Shown: positions 12,149-25,300, counted from the stretch's first letter. The stretch is DNA of 64,000 bases from Hordeum vulgare subsp. vulgare (GCF_904849725.1 NC_058522.1:430371529-430435528), one strand, 5' to 3'. Notes: a model not told the origin generated them from the sequence alone. Translations and numbers: made by a program.

Positions 12149-13689
12149 TGCATTGGGTTTTTCGTGAAGAGGAACGGGTATCGTAGCACAAAGTGGGTAA
12201 GTATTTCCCTCAGTTATGAAACCAAGGTTTATCGAACCAATAGGAATATCAACCACAACCGTCTTCAGCGGCTGCACACAAAAGAACAAACAGCTTGCGG
12301 CCAACGTGGGCAAGAGGGTTTTCAATCCCCTTGGTCTCGTTATTTGCAAGCAAATGAGGAGTGTAGATAATTATAAAATGCAAAATAAAATAAAAGTAAA
12401 TAAATAGCAGCAAGGTATTAGAGGTTTTAGCAATATGTTGTGAATAGACCCCGGGGCCATAGTTTTTCCTAATGGCATCTCTCATAAAAATAGCACACGG
12501 TGGGTAAACAAATTACTTTTGGGCAATTGATAGAAGAGCGGATAGTTATGTGATTTCCATAGCACTGATCATATAAATATAGGCATCACATCCATAAACA
12601 AATAGGTCGACTCCTGCCTGCACCTATTACTATTACTTCACTTCAACAACGCTTCTATGCTTGCCTCTCTACGTATTAAGTTCATGACGAATGAAGTAAT
12701 GCTTGGAGTAAGATGACATGATGTATACAAAGTAAACTCACCCAATATGAATAAAACCCATCATTTTACCCTTAGTAGCAGCAATACAAAGACACAACTA
12801 GTCCCCTGCTATCACTGGGATATAGAAACTCGCCAGGTTCAACCTACTACAATGCACCTCTCTCACCGAAGAAATATCAATCTAGTTGGCGAAACTATTT
12901 CAATAGACTAGAGAGAATTACGAAGCTATCATAATCATGCACATAAGAATCATATTATATATCAGAGGAGGCTCAAATATTTATCACGAATAATCTGAAC
13001 ATAAACCCACAATTCATCGGATGACAACAGACGTATCATACAAAAGAGTTACATCATATGGATCAAATCGAAGATGTGATGATCATTGTATTGAAGATTA
13101 AGGAGAGAGATTGCCATCCAGGTATTGGCTATGGACCCGTAGGTCTATGGTGAACTACTCAAAAATCATCATGAGGGAAGCAAGGTTGATGAAGAAGCCC
13201 TCCGTGAGAGATCCCCCCTCCGGTAGAGTGTCGGAACGGAGCTCTAGATGGCCCCCATCAGAATAGATACTTGCGGCGGTGTAAAAAAATCAGGACCTCC
13301 CTAGAAGGTTTTAGGATATATGAGAATTTATATGTGAGAGAACGGAGTCGGGAGAGCCACGAGGCGGCCACAAGCCATCAGCCCCCTCAGGTGACTCCCT
13401 GTTAGCTTGTGGGGGCCTCGTGCGCCCTCCGGCCTTCTTGCGATGCTCAAAGATCGTGTTTTGGTCCAGACAAAATTCGCAAAATGTTTTGGGTCAATTG
13501 GACTTCTTTTGGTACTGGAACCTGAAAAGTGGAAAAACACGCAAAAACACCAACTCGGACTGTGCACTGGGTCAATAGGTTAGTGCTAAAATAATATAAA
13601 TTTGTAGACATGTGTACAAAAAGTGTTCTAAAATGATAACATAATAGCATGGAACACTCAAAAATTATAGATACGTTGGTGACGTATCA
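12149..13689 (-). mobile_element. 3' LTR of a Sabrina-like Gypsy derivative (LTR Z)
   Basis: Plus strand starts TGCATTGGGTTTTTCGTG and ends GGTGACGTATCA; in sense (minus) it starts TGATACGTCACC. Length 1541 bp. Internal sequence characteristic of this family follows at 13690 (CTCGTCCACGAGTAG), so it is the 3' LTR and the element reads right to left. A minus-strand TATA-like block lies near 13326-13335, with a hairpin at 13366-13412. The name is recalled from sequence memory and unverified. Confidence 0.7.
13366..13412. repeat. LTR hairpin, Z family
   Basis: Arms CCACAAGC and GCTTGTGG surround a shorter centre (CCATCAGCCCCCTCAGG...). It lies about 30 bp from the TATA-like block. The left arm recurs at 16645-16660, where the second LTR copy is cut. 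Confidence 0.65.
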
Positions 13690-15601
13690 TGCATCCTCAA
13701 TCTTAATTCATACTCGTCCACGAGTAGCTAAATTATAAAAAAACAATTTTTGATGTGACATGCTATCCACGATATAATCATATGCATGTATGCTCATTGA
13801 GAAATTATGAATTAACAAATATTAACACAACAATATTTATAAGTATAAGCAACAAAACAATTAATTTTTCAAAGTGTATGATCCTCAAAGGTTGTTTCAA
13901 CCCTATCCATCTTTATTATATTAGCCAGGGATGGCTCCGTCTTCACCACATAACTACAAATGTCAAGCACCACGGTGCCCAAGCCAGGCAATTGGATCGT
14001 ACCTTTTTAATATGCATCAAAAAAATTATTCTTCATGCAATACATGAGCGTGAACCATTGGACATAGCATATAGGTGGGATAGAGTAAGGTGGTAGGTTT
14101 CAAAGGGGTTGAAAAGTGGAGAAGATAGTCTCATATCAACTAGGCGTACCAACGGGCTATGGAGATGACCATTGATAGATATTGACACAAGGAGTAGGGA
14201 TTGCCATGCAAATGATGCACTAGAGCTATAAGTGTATGAAAGCTCCACTGAAGCTAGGTGGGGTCTGCATCCAACTTGCTTGGTCATCAAGACATCTGGC
14301 ATTTGAAGAAGCCCATTATTGTAATATACAAGACAATTTTATAATTTTTTGATTCCCACTAGCATATGAATGATATAACATGAGACTCTCTACATGATGA
14401 ACATGGTGCCACTTTGAGGCACAAGTGTGGTAAAGGACAGTAGGAAAGTCCCTTCTCTCTTTTTCTCTCATTCTTTTTTATATATATGGTGGGCTTGTTT
14501 GCCCCCATCATTATTTCCTCACTCGGACAATGCTCTTATAATTATGATCATCACGCTTTTATTTACTTACAACTCATGGATAACTCGATATGATGAACTA
14601 TGAAGCAACATGACTCAAATATGAATGCCTCTCGCAGTGTACCTGGATGTGCAATGATCTAGCATGACATGTATTCAGCATATGATATTTGGTGGCTTTG
14701 CCAAAAATGCTATTATGAACGGTGGCTTTTCCACAAATAGTATGTCAGCTCTATATACCCATGCAAAGCAATAAGAAGGTGAGTGAACTAGTCATGTGAA
14801 GTGACGGTGGAATTTGCATGGCAATATATCTCGGAATGGCTATGGAAATGCCATAATAGGTAGGTATGGTGGCTGTTTTGAGGAGGATATAATAAGGCTT
14901 ATGTGCAACACAGCGTATCATGTCACGGGGTTTGGATGCACGAGAGAAACCTGGACCAATCCTCAAGGTGAGAATGGGCTATGCGCGGTACTCGAGAGGC
15001 TTGCAAATATGGGGAGGTTAGATTGCGTATGTCCATGTGTCACATTAGTCATAAATAACGCATATACTTATCGCAAATTTTTATTAGTCTTATCACAAAT
15101 CAAAGTACTACTCGCAGGCCCTGAGAGAGAGGGTTGGTAGGAATTAATCATCGCGCGAATCCAGTTCGAAACAATACTAGGTTTTCAACGAGGAATAGAG
15201 ATGCTCACACATCATTAACATGCCCTTTTAATTTTTCAGATGTTCAAGAAATTTGAACATCTATGAATATCAACACCTCTTCGAATTAATGATTATGCAC
15301 TCACACCTTTTCATATCACCACATCAATATCATTAACCACAATTTCTCTATATGTGCTACATGATGGTTTTAATTATCACTTATTGAACACTCATTACTT
15401 TTGATCTAGTCTTATGACCCATGTAGATTACCATCATTGTTTATTAACTCTCAAACAAATATAAGTGAGGAATGAGAGCATATTATTTCTATAAAATCTA
15501 CACGCCACCATGCTCCAAAAGATATTAGTGAAGTACTAGAGCAACTGCTAAGCTCAAAATATAAAAGTGAAGCACATAGAGTATTCTAACAAATTATGAT
15601 G
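13690..15601 (-). other. Gene-less internal region of the LTR-Z element
   Basis: About 1.9 kb between two copies of the same LTR. The sequence is of the 3' untranslated type seen next to the 3' LTR in this family (phrases such as AATATATCTCGGAATGGC and repeated ATAAGTGAAGCAC). No gag, protease, RT or integrase frame is present. The short open frames here look accidental. Most of the internal domain has been lost. Confidence 0.6.
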
Positions 15602-16667
15602 ATGGGTAAACAAATTAGTGCTGGGCAATTGAGGTGTGCAGATAATTGTAAAATGCAAAATAAAATAAAAGTAAATAAATGGCACCAAGGTATTGGAGGT
15701 TTTAGCACTATGGTGTGAATAGACCCGGGGGCCATATTTTTCCCTAATGGCATCTCTCATAAAAAAACACACGATGGGTAAACAAATTAGTGCTAGGCAA
15801 TTGATAGAAGAGCGGATAGTTATGCAATTTTCACGGCAATGATCATGTAAATATATGCATCACGTCCATAAAAAATAAGTCGACTCCTTCGTGCACCTAT
15901 TACTATTACTTCACTTCAAGAGCGTTTCTGTCCTTGCCTCTCTATGTATTAAGTTCATGACGAACGACGTAATGCTTGGAGTAAGATGACATGATGTAGA
16001 CAAAGTAAACTCAACCGATATGAATAAGCCCCATCGTTTTACCCTTAGTAGCAGCAACACAAAGACGCAACTTGTCCCCTTCTATCACTCGGATATAGAA
16101 ACTCGCCAGGTTGAACCTACTACAACACACCTCTCTCACCGAGGAAATATGAATGTAGTTGGCCAAACTATTTCAATAGATTGAAGAGGATTACAAAGCT
16201 ATCATAATCATGCACATACGAATCATATTATATATATCAGTGGAGTCTCATATATTTATCATGAATAATCTGAGCATAAACCCACCGTTCATCGCATACC
16301 AACAAATGCACCGTACAAAAGAGTTACATCATTTGATCAAAGCAAAAATGCGATGATCATTGTATTGAAGATCAAAGAGAGAGATTGCCATCTAGGTACT
16401 GGCTATCGACCCATAGGTCCGTGGTGAACTACTCACACATCATCATGAGGGCAGCAAGGTTCATGAAGAAGTCCTCCGTGATCGATCCCACCCCCGGCAG
16501 AGTGCTCGAACGGAGCTCTAGATGGCCTTTCGCAGGAACAGAGACTTGCGGTGGTGTAAAAAGTGTTTCAGGACCTACCTCTGAGGTTTTAGGGTAGATG
16601 AGAATTTACATGAGAGAGAACGGAGTCGGAAGAGCCACGAGGGGGCCACAAGCCATCAGGGATGTGA
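15602..16667 (-). mobile_element. Truncated 5' LTR of the LTR-Z element
   Basis: Aligns with 12361-13385 of LTR Z. It starts out of register: about 30 bp (GGTAAACAAATTAGTGCTGG...) that properly belong further in occur first, then recur at 15778-15805. It ends inside the hairpin arm at 16660-16667, where unrelated sequence begins. No PBS remains. Confidence 0.7.
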
Positions 16668-17674
16668 GACCCAAATTATAAACGTAGCATGTGATCGTGT
16701 CAATGCCAATGATATAGAGATGTGAGACCTCTATGAATGAAGAACCGGCAAAAACTCCCAACATCAAAAACATCATAGTATATGCATATGGACTCCATTT
16801 TTTATGAACTCGAGCTTGTCATGAACATGACCATAAGCTCTAAAACTCACAGAGAGAAACAGCAAACAAGAACCAAGAAGTATGATGAAAGGATGCAAAT
16901 GGTTTGAGCTCTCAACGAACGATACTACCGAGCTACTCACTTGAGAGCCCCCCTTGAAAGTACGGCAATCTATCCTAAAACAGAAAAACTATCAAGGGAA
17001 AATCTATACCTTGCACCTCGTCCTCTTGAGCTAGATGACGATGATCTTGGCTTCCTCAAGATGGACCACCTTCTTGATTGCGTTGCTTGATGAAGACTAG
17101 TTGATTGCTCCCCCATACACAACATGGGTGAGCCTCTCTTCAGCATATCTTCACAAGTCCATTGCCACCACAATGGACGGCAAGCTTCAAGCATGATATC
17201 TTCGTGCTAATCCACTTGAACTTGCACGCCGCAATCTTGATGACGATCACCACTTGACGTCATCCTTCATGGGTTGTATGAGATATTCCTCTAGACGCAA
17301 GCCCATGGAAACACACCTAACCCCACACAGAACTCTCATGAAGACCATGGGTTAGTACACAAACACGTAATGGACAATGCTTACCATCCCATGGGATCAC
17401 TTGATCCCTCTCGGTACATCTTCTACGCTTTGTGTGTTGATCATCTTGATTTACTTTTTGTCTGACAATCTTGATCAACCTTGTGTCTCTATGACCATTC
17501 TTTGGATAATACCTTGAATACCATCTTGGTCATCATATAAACTCCTTGAACCCAACAGATGGACTTCAAGAAGTGCCTATGGAAAAATCCTATAAATATA
17601 ACTTAAGGCAACCATCAGTCCATAGGAATTGTCATCAATTACCAAAACCACATATGGAGAAATATGCACTAACA
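16668..17674 (-). mobile_element. Inverted Copia LTR fragment, with a short mosaic junction
   Basis: 17196-17674 is the reverse complement of the first 480 bp of the Copia LTR at 45786-46268 and ends ATATGCACTAACA, the inverse of TGTTAGAGCATAT. 16746-17195 looks like a divergent continuation of the same LTR. 16672-16710 matches an internal piece of the Angela LTR (GACCCAAATTATAAA...GCATGTGATCGTGTC, also at 20026-20056). So several breakpoints lie within 100 bp here. Confidence 0.55.
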
Positions 17675-19760
17675 GAAATGAATATCTGAATTGCGAGTTT
17701 TGGTACACGGTTAAGACAATGTGGAAATTGTTTCACAAATCATGCCACCTAGAACACCATAGTGTGATGGTGTGTCCGAACGTCATAGTCGCGCCCTATT
17801 TTGATATGGTACATACTATGATGTCTCTTATCTAATTGCCACTATCGTTTATGGGTTATGCATTAGAGACAACCGCATTCACTTTAAATTGGGCACCGCG
17901 TATTTCCGTTGAGATGACACAGTATAGACTATGGTTTAGAGAAACTTAAGCCGTCATTTCTGCAAAGTTTGGGGCTGCGATGCTTATGTGAAAAAGTTTT
18001 AGTCTCATAAGCTCGATTCCAAAGCGGATAAATGCATCTTCATGGGATATCCAAAACAGTTGGGTACATCTCCTATCTCAGATCCGGAAGCAAAGTGTTT
18101 GTTTCTAGAAACGGGTCCTTCTCGAGGAAAGGTTTCTCTCGAAAGAATTGAGTGGGAGGGTGGTGGAACTTGATAAGGTTATTGAACCATCACTTCAACC
18201 AGTGTGTAGTAGGGCGCAGGAAGTTGTTCCTGTGGCGCCTACACCAATTGAAGTGGAAACTGAAGATGGTGATCATTAAGCTTCGGATCAAGTTACTACA
18301 AACCTCGTAGGTCGACAAGGTCACGTACTACTAACACAGTGGTACAGTAACACTGTCTTGAAGGCTATGTTGTTGAACAACAATGAACCTACGAGCTATG
18401 GAGAAGCGATGGTGGGCCCGGATTCCGGCAAATGGCTGGAGGCCATAAAATCTGAGAGAGGATCCATGTATGAAAACAAAGTGTATACTTTGGAAGAACT
18501 ACTTGATGGTCGTAAGACTATTAAGTAAATATGGATCTTTAAAAGGAAGATAGACGATGATGGTGAAAAGTCGCCATTAAGAAAAGCTCGACTTATCGCA
18601 AAGATGTTTCCGACAAGTTCAAAGAGTTGACTATGATGAGACTTTCTCAGTCGTAGCAATGCTAAAAGTCTGCTGGAATTATGTTAGCAGTTGCTGCATT
18701 ATTTATGAAATATTACTCATAGGATGTCAAAAAATTGTTTCCTCGAGGAAAGGGTGTATGTGATACAACCAGAAGGTTTTGTCAATCCTAAAGATGATAA
18801 AAAATATGCAAGCTCCAGCGATCCTTCTATGGACTAGTGCAAGCATCTCGGAGTTGGAATATACGCTTTGATAAGGTGATCAAAGATTTTGGGTTTGTAC
18901 AAGGTTTATGAGAAACTTGTATTTCCAAAGAAGTGAGTGGGAGCACTATAGAATTTATGATAAGTATATGTAGTTGACATATTGTTGATCGGAAGTAATG
19001 TAGAATTTCTATAAAGCATAAAGGGTTATTTGAAAGGAGCTTTTCAAAGGAAGACCTGGATAGAGCTACTTGAAACATTGAGCTTCAAGATCTATAGAGA
19101 TAGATCAAAACGCTAAATAGAACTTTCAATGTAATGCATGCCTTGACAGGTTTTTGAAGGAGTACAAAATAGATCAGCAAAGAAGGAGTTCTTGGCTGTG
19201 TTGTAAGGTGTCAATTTGAGTAAGACTCAAAGCCCGACCACGGCAGAATAAAGAGAATGGACGAAGTTCGTCTTCTGTGACTTAGCCGTAGACTCTAAAG
19301 TATGCCATGTTGTGTACCGCACATGATCTGTGCCTTGCCGTGAGTCTGTCAAGGGGTACAAAGAGTGATCCAGGATTGAATCACTAAACAGCGGTCAAAG
19401 TTATCCTTAGTAACTAGTGGACTAAGGAATTTTTTATCGATTATGGAGGTGGTTAAAGAATTCGTCGTAAAGGGTTACGTCGATGCAAGCTTTGACACTA
19501 ATCCGAATAACGCTGAGTAGTAAAACAAATTCGTATAGTAGAGTAGACATTTGGAATATTTCCAAATAGCACGTAGTAGCAGCATCTATAGGATGACATA
19601 AAGATTTGTAAAGCACACACGGATCTGAAAGGTTCAGAACCATTGACTAAAAACCTCTCTCACAAGCAAGATGTGATCAAACCCGAGAACTGTATGGGTG
19701 TTGGATTCGTTAAAATCACATAGTGATGTGAGATTATTGACTCTAGTGCAAGTGGGAGAC
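17675..19760 (+). pseudogene. Angela/BARE-type Copia pol, decayed (integrase, RT, RNase H)
   Basis: 3' two kilobases of a Ty1/Copia polyprotein with many stops and frameshifts. Integrase C-terminal sequence is recognisable at about 17860-18180 (a 'VWGCDAYVK' type stretch near 17970). The RT region runs through 18380-19020, including KLQ/ASRSWN-like sequence at 18840-18865 and a decayed 'YVDDIL'-type box near 18965-18990. RNase H remains reach 19680. A polypurine tract at 19750 and the 3' LTR follow directly. No frame longer than about 80 codons survives. gag, protease and the 5' LTR are missing. Confidence 0.75.
19750..19760 (+). promoter_or_regulatory. Polypurine tract of the Angela-type element
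   Basis: AAGTGGGAGAC directly before the LTR start, which fixes the plus orientation of the element. Confidence 0.8.
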
Positions 19761-20668
19761 TATTGGAAATATGCCCTAGAGGCAATAATAAATTAGTTAT
19801 TATTATATTTCTTTGTTCATGATAATGGCTTATTATCCATGCTATAATTGTATTGATCGGAAACACAAATACATGTGTGGATACATAGACAAAACAATGT
19901 CCCTAGTAAGCCTCTAGGTGACTAGCTCGTTGATCAAAGATGGTCAAGGTTTCCTGACCATAGACAAGTGTTGTCACTTGATAATGGGATCACATCATTA
20001 GGAGAATCATGTGATGGACAAGACCCAAATTATAAAACGTAGCATGTGATCGTGTCATTTTGTTGCTATTGTTTTCTGCATGTCAAGTATTCATTCCTAT
20101 GACCATGAGATCGTGTAACTCACTAACACCGGAGGAATACCTTGTGTGTATCAAACGTCACAACGTTACTGGGTGATTATAAAGGTGCTCTACAAGTATC
20201 TCCGAAGGTGTCCGTTGAGTTAGCATGGATCAAGACTAGGATTTGTCACTCCGTGTGACGGAGAGGTATCTCGAGGCCCACTCGGTAATACAACATCACA
20301 TACAAGCCTTGCAAGCAAGGTGATTCAAGTGTAAGTCACGGGATCTTGTATTACGGAACGAGTAAAGAGACTTGCCGGTAACGAGATTGAAATAGGTATA
20401 GGGGTACCGACGATCAAATCTCGGGCAACTAACATACCGAAGGACAAAGGGAATGATATACGGGATTATATGAATCCTTGGCACAGAGGTTCAACCGATA
20501 AGATCTTCGTAGAATATGTAGGATCCAATATGGGCATCCAGCTCCCACTATTGGATATTGACCGAGGAGTGTCTCGGGTCATGTCTACATAGTTCTCGAA
20601 CCCGCACGATCTGCACACTTAAGGTTCGATGATGTTTTAGCATAGTTGAGTTATATGTGTTGGTGACT
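19761..20668 (+). mobile_element. Angela-type Copia 3' LTR, first part
   Basis: Starts TATTGGAAATATGCCCTAGAGG (the family start is TGTTGG, one base changed) and runs through well-known Angela LTR sequence to about 20668. Unrelated sequence then begins. The LTR resumes at about 26000. Compared with remembered Angela LTRs, roughly 100 bp at the break are missing. Confidence 0.85.
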
Positions 20669-20687
20669 GCTTCTGTACAACGGACCT

Positions 20688-20741
20688 TCCCCTGCAACGG
20701 CACCAGAAGAATGCTGCTAGCACTCCCCGGCAACGAAACTA
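20688..20741 (-). repeat. Two tandem tRNA-Asp-type PBS-like copies
   Basis: 20688-20705 reads TGGTGCCGTTGCAGGGGA on the minus strand. 20724-20741 reads TAGTTTCGTTGCCGGGGA. Each is followed by AGAAGAATGYTG, so a unit of about 36 bp has been duplicated. It sits immediately outside the LTR at 20754. Confidence 0.6.
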
Positions 20742-20753
20742 GAAGAATGTTGT

Positions 20754-22140
20754 TGATGGCCCACCAGCGCGTGGGTTCACGGCAGTTTTCGAGGGTAGAG
20801 TATTCGACCCAATTTGTTGATTTGCCAGTCAGGAGGTGAGAGAATACTCTCGAGTATTATAGCTGAATGTATCACATTCAACCACAGCTGAAAGATTAGT
20901 ATCTGCAAGCAAAGTATCAGCAGCAAAGTAATATGATAACAACGGTGTCAAAAACAATCTGTTGATGGCAGACTATTCCGAACTGTCGTATCAATGGCGC
21001 CAGAAGTTGCCCGTTGACGGAAATTGTCTTTTCCCGTCAACGCCGAGCGAACCAGAATTGTAACAGGTAGCAGCAGTGTAACGAGTAACAGCAGTGGCAA
21101 GGAACAGCAATAGTGACAGCAGTAGCAAGTAGCAATAGTAGCAAGTAGCAGCAACAGTAGTAACAGCAGTAGCAAGTAGCAACAGTAGTAACAGCAGTAG
21201 CAACAGTAGTAACAGCAGTAGCAGCAGAGCAAGACAAGTAATGGCACTAGCAACAGTAGTAACAGCAGTAGGAGTAGAGCAAGACAAGTAACAGCAGCAG
21301 TGGGACGAACTCGTAGGCAATGGGTCGGTGATTCGTTTGGACGATATTCATCATGCAACAGTTATAACACGGAGAGATATGTGGCTAGATCCCGTTCGTC
21401 AATGTGATGTAGGCATGCATTCCGTGTGTAGTCATACGTGCTTAGGGAAAAGAACTTGCATGACATCTATTGTCCATCCCTCCCGTGGCAGCGGGGTCCA
21501 AAAGGATACTACAGGATATTAAGGTTCTCCTTTTAATAAAGAACCGGAACAACGCATTAGCACTTGGTGAACACATGAACTCCTCAAACTATGGTCATCA
21601 CCGGGAGTGGTTCCGGTTATTGTCACTCCTGGGTTGCCGGGTCATAACACATTAACTACAACTTGCAAGATCGGATCTGAAACACACATATAATGGTGAC
21701 AACATAATAATTTCAGATCTTAAATCATGGCACTCGGGCCCTAGTGACAAGCATTAAGCATGGCAAAGTAGTAGCAACATCAATCTCAGAACATAGTGGA
21801 TACTACGGATCAATCCCCGTCAAGACTAACTCGATTACATGATAGATCTCATCCTACTCATCACCGCCCAGCAAGCCTACGAATAGATTACTCACGAACG
21901 ATGAAAAGCTTCATGGAATTGGAGAGGGAAGAAGGTTGATGATGACGATGGCGACGATTTCCCCTCTCCGGAGCCCAAAACAGACTCCAGATCTGTCCTC
22001 CAGATGAAGAACAGGATGTGGCGGCGCCTCCGTATTGCAAACGAGTCGAAATCTTCTCTTCTGATTTTTTTCTGTGCGAAAGTGAATTTATAGAGCTGAG
22101 TTTGGGGGCGGCAGAGCCACGTGGGCCCCACGTGAGCCAA
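20754..22140 (-). mobile_element. Athila-like LTR X, truncated
   Basis: Starts TGATGGCCCACCAGCGCG just inside PBS-like sequence, as in the other minus-strand Athila-like LTRs. It carries the TAGAGTATTCGACCC and GTGGCTAGATCCCGTTCG type segments of this family, and a TATA-like ATTTATAGAGC near 22087-22097. It has an AGC/AGT-rich repetitive tract at 21066-21300. The expected ACGTATCA end is missing, so the outer part is deleted. The boundary at 22140 is approximate. Confidence 0.6.
21066..21300. repeat. AAC/AGC/AGT trinucleotide-type tandem repeat
   Basis: Imperfect units such as AACAGCAGTAGCAACAGTAGT repeat across about 230 bp inside LTR X. Leu-rich and Cys-rich open frames on the minus strand here are by-products of the repeat and not genes. 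Confidence 0.85.
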
Positions 22141-22378
22141 TCTTCTCTTCAATTCTTCAAATGCATGATGAAATCCTCTTTACTTTGAAGTAGAACTCCG
22201 TTGATTCTTCATGAGGTCAAAGGGGTAAGGGTATTGTATAACTATTTGAGATGAGAGAGAATATTTGATGAAATCAGAAGAGATGAGAAGTAAAAGGTGT
22301 TTTCGAAAATAAGATTTTTGAGAGATCCTTTCCTAAGAAGTCTCCAGTTTCTAGGGTCACGTCCTACAGTCAACATGT
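22141..22378 (-). other. Short internal remnant between LTR X and LTR A
   Basis: About 240 bp with no ORF. It sits on the internal side of the PBS at 22379, so it is probably the 5' leader of the LTR-A element, cut off on the left. Confidence 0.4.
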
Positions 22379-22390
22379 GCTCTGATACCA
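22379..22390 (-). promoter_or_regulatory. Primer-binding site, tRNA-Met type
   Basis: TGGTATCAGAGC on the minus strand, four bases from the LTR end at 22395. This shows that 22395-25999 is a 5' LTR of a minus-strand element rather than a solo LTR. Confidence 0.85.
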
Positions 22391-22394
22391 TCTC

Positions 22395-25300
22395 TGTAGC
22401 GACCCGACTCAAAACGAGTCAAGCCTCTGTGTTTCTGTGCCATCCCTGGATCAGTATGCTGGCACACACAGTACATCAATGTATATATCAAAGTGCAATC
22501 ACATGTAAATAGCGTAAAACTGATATATATATACCTTAATTATCTCAACGGAAGCAGTCAAGGGAGTGGAGTCCCAATAAACACCAACGGCAAGTTGAGT
22601 GTAGACCGTAACCCTGGATCGTACTCTTACTCGTCGAAGAAAAATATCTGCAACATAAGACGTTGCAGCCGTGTAGGTCAGCATATTGAATATGTCGGCA
22701 AGTCACATAAGAGAGGGGTAAAGTAATAATCAACTATCTCTACATGCATATTTGGTCGGTGGAGCTAAGTTTTGCATAAAGCCAGTTTTATCCTACAACA
22801 AGAGGGGTTGAAAGCAAAATGTTACTACAACGTTTGTTGTTAACGAGATGGTTCCGCCAACCAGTTCTCGTACCCGAGTTGTCAATAATTACCCTCATCA
22901 AATATATTTAATGGTGTTGAGAAATCCAGATAACTTCAGTTCCTTTGGCTCAAGTTGTCCATGACCGTGGACACGGCTAATCGATTAGGTTTGAGTACTC
23001 TGCAGAGTTTTGCACACGTTCCCCACAAGATTTGATCGCCTCCGGGTTTGTCCTTGCACTTCAGGGTGTTTGAAGACCGGATGATCAAAACATGGTCTTT
23101 CAACGGGTCCCTCTGAATCCCCGTCGGTGCCCATCCATTCCTACCGTTCGTCTACATCTGCTAGCACCGCCTGTCCAGAGTCGCCGCGTTGTCCAACCAA
23201 GCCAGAGCCCATAATGACTTGTGGCTGTGCAGGTAAGCCTTGGGTCTTGAAAATATCCGTCCGTCTCTTTGAGCCTGGGTGAAGCTTTCCGCAGGATGAC
23301 ATGGCCTCTCCAGCATCCCGGGCATCCACTGGGTTTTCCAGGGAGCCGATCAACCGTCCTTCACCCAGTGTTGCATTGCGTCCGAGGTCTTGAAAATCTT
23401 GTCTTAGTCCGGTCTTGATTATTATATCAATCTCGCATCACTCGTGGTATACACTCAACCGATAACCCGTCTATTCAAGCATAGCATTAAGAAATTGTCG
23501 TCCCGGGGCCAAGTATCGGGGTGTTGTGTTCCTTCCACATGATGCTACATCTTACACTAAAGTTTCCAAGTACCTAGGCAGCATGCAATTGGGCATAGGA
23601 TGGTAGAACTACAATGCATAAAACATAGGTGAAAGTATGATCAAAGTGACTTGCCTGTGATGTTGACGAAGAAGAATTCCTCGAGAAAATAACTTGATAG
23701 ACTACTCGTCACTCTCCGATGAAATCTATATAGCAAACATATCATTCACATAAGCACTCATACTAGCAATCATTCTAGCAATCAAAACAAAAGAGAGAGC
23801 GAATAGGAAATCCGAGAGAAACTTCAAATAAGACTAGGGAGCCTTCTTCTACATCAAACACTAACTAGTTTTGTCTAACAGAAAAATATTAACACAGAAC
23901 TAATATATAATTTTAACTAAGACAAAATAAAGTGTTTTTTTTTCACAAAACCTTTTGAAAGTATTCCCAAACGGGATTTCAAACAGTGCGGAAACAATTG
24001 CACGTTACTACGGAGCTAGAATTGGTTTCATGAAAACAAATAAAACTAAAATAAAAAAAACTTGTTGCAAAACTACTGTTAACTAACATAACCAAAACAA
24101 TAATAATGTTTCTGAAATAATAAAGCAAATATTTTAGAACAAAAGTATAAAACGAATTAGCCAAAATCCTAAAAGCGGTGAAACAGAAATTTTTTCACAT
24201 GAAACAGTGAGCTAAAATACTCAAACAAATCTGAACATTTTACCACAGTAAGATTTTATCACTAGAAAACAGTAGCAAAAAGAATCAACTCGAAATCATT
24301 TTTCAAACTCCTGGAATAGGCAAAACAAAGTTTAAACTAAATCTGATCTAACTTATATTTGAAAATTTCAAACATAGAAAAATTATATGTTTTTAAAAAC
24401 TACAGGAAATTTGTGAGCTACTGAAAAAAAGAATCAAAGTCATTGGACTTCGGGATCAAAAGTTGTGGTCAAAACAAGATTGAAAGTTTCTGTTTTTGCT
24501 ATTTAGACGGAAAAAAACTGAAGCTAACTATCTACAAATAGGGGGTACATGTGGCATGTTGCTATTGGTTGCCGGAGGTGTTTGCTGCTAACTTAGGAGC
24601 AAACGGCCTAGGCTTAACAAAATTTGCTAGTTAAAGGAATTAAGTGAAATAAAAACCATTGGTTTTCTAAACTAAACCGAAGGGTTACCTAAGATCTAAT
24701 CTAAGCCATCTACTAGAGATCTAAGGGCTAAAACAAGACAAGTAAAAAAAAGGGAGGAGAGTTACCTCGCTGGGAGAGCTGCTCCCGTGGCTGATGGGGG
24801 CCGATGGGGGGAGGAGGTGCTCCGGTGGGGGGTCGCTGGTGGGGAGGGGAGAGGCCGGCGAGGGTGGGGAAGGGGGGCGAGGGTGGGGGTACTCCTGGGA
24901 GGGGACGGGGGCGAGGGTGGAGGGGTGGGCTGTAGGGGCGAGGTGGGAGAAGCTGCTGCTCCTGGCAATGGGGAAGCAGGGGCGATGGGGAGGGGTTATG
25001 GCGAGGGGAGGAGCAGGGGGCGAGGTGGAGGGGTGGCGGCGGTGGAGGAGGGGGGTGCCGCGAGGGAGGAGAGGTGGAGGGGCCGGCGAGGTGGAGAGGG
25101 AAGCTCCTCTTGGTGCTCTCCGGTGAGTTTCCGGTGACGACTCCGGCGAGGTGGGGCACGAGCTAGGGGCGAGGAGAGGTGAACTTTTCGACGGGAATGG
25201 AACGAGGAGAGGTAGGGGCTTCTTATAGAGGCGCCGGGAGGCGCCGGGAAGGTATGTGCGTCGCGAATCCCGGAGGAGGGGATCTCCTCTCCATGGAGGG

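Noticed and set aside
20948..21358. Minus-strand ORFs very rich in Leu, Cys and Tyr
   Set aside because: They are translations of the AGC/AGT trinucleotide-type tandem repeat inside LTR X.
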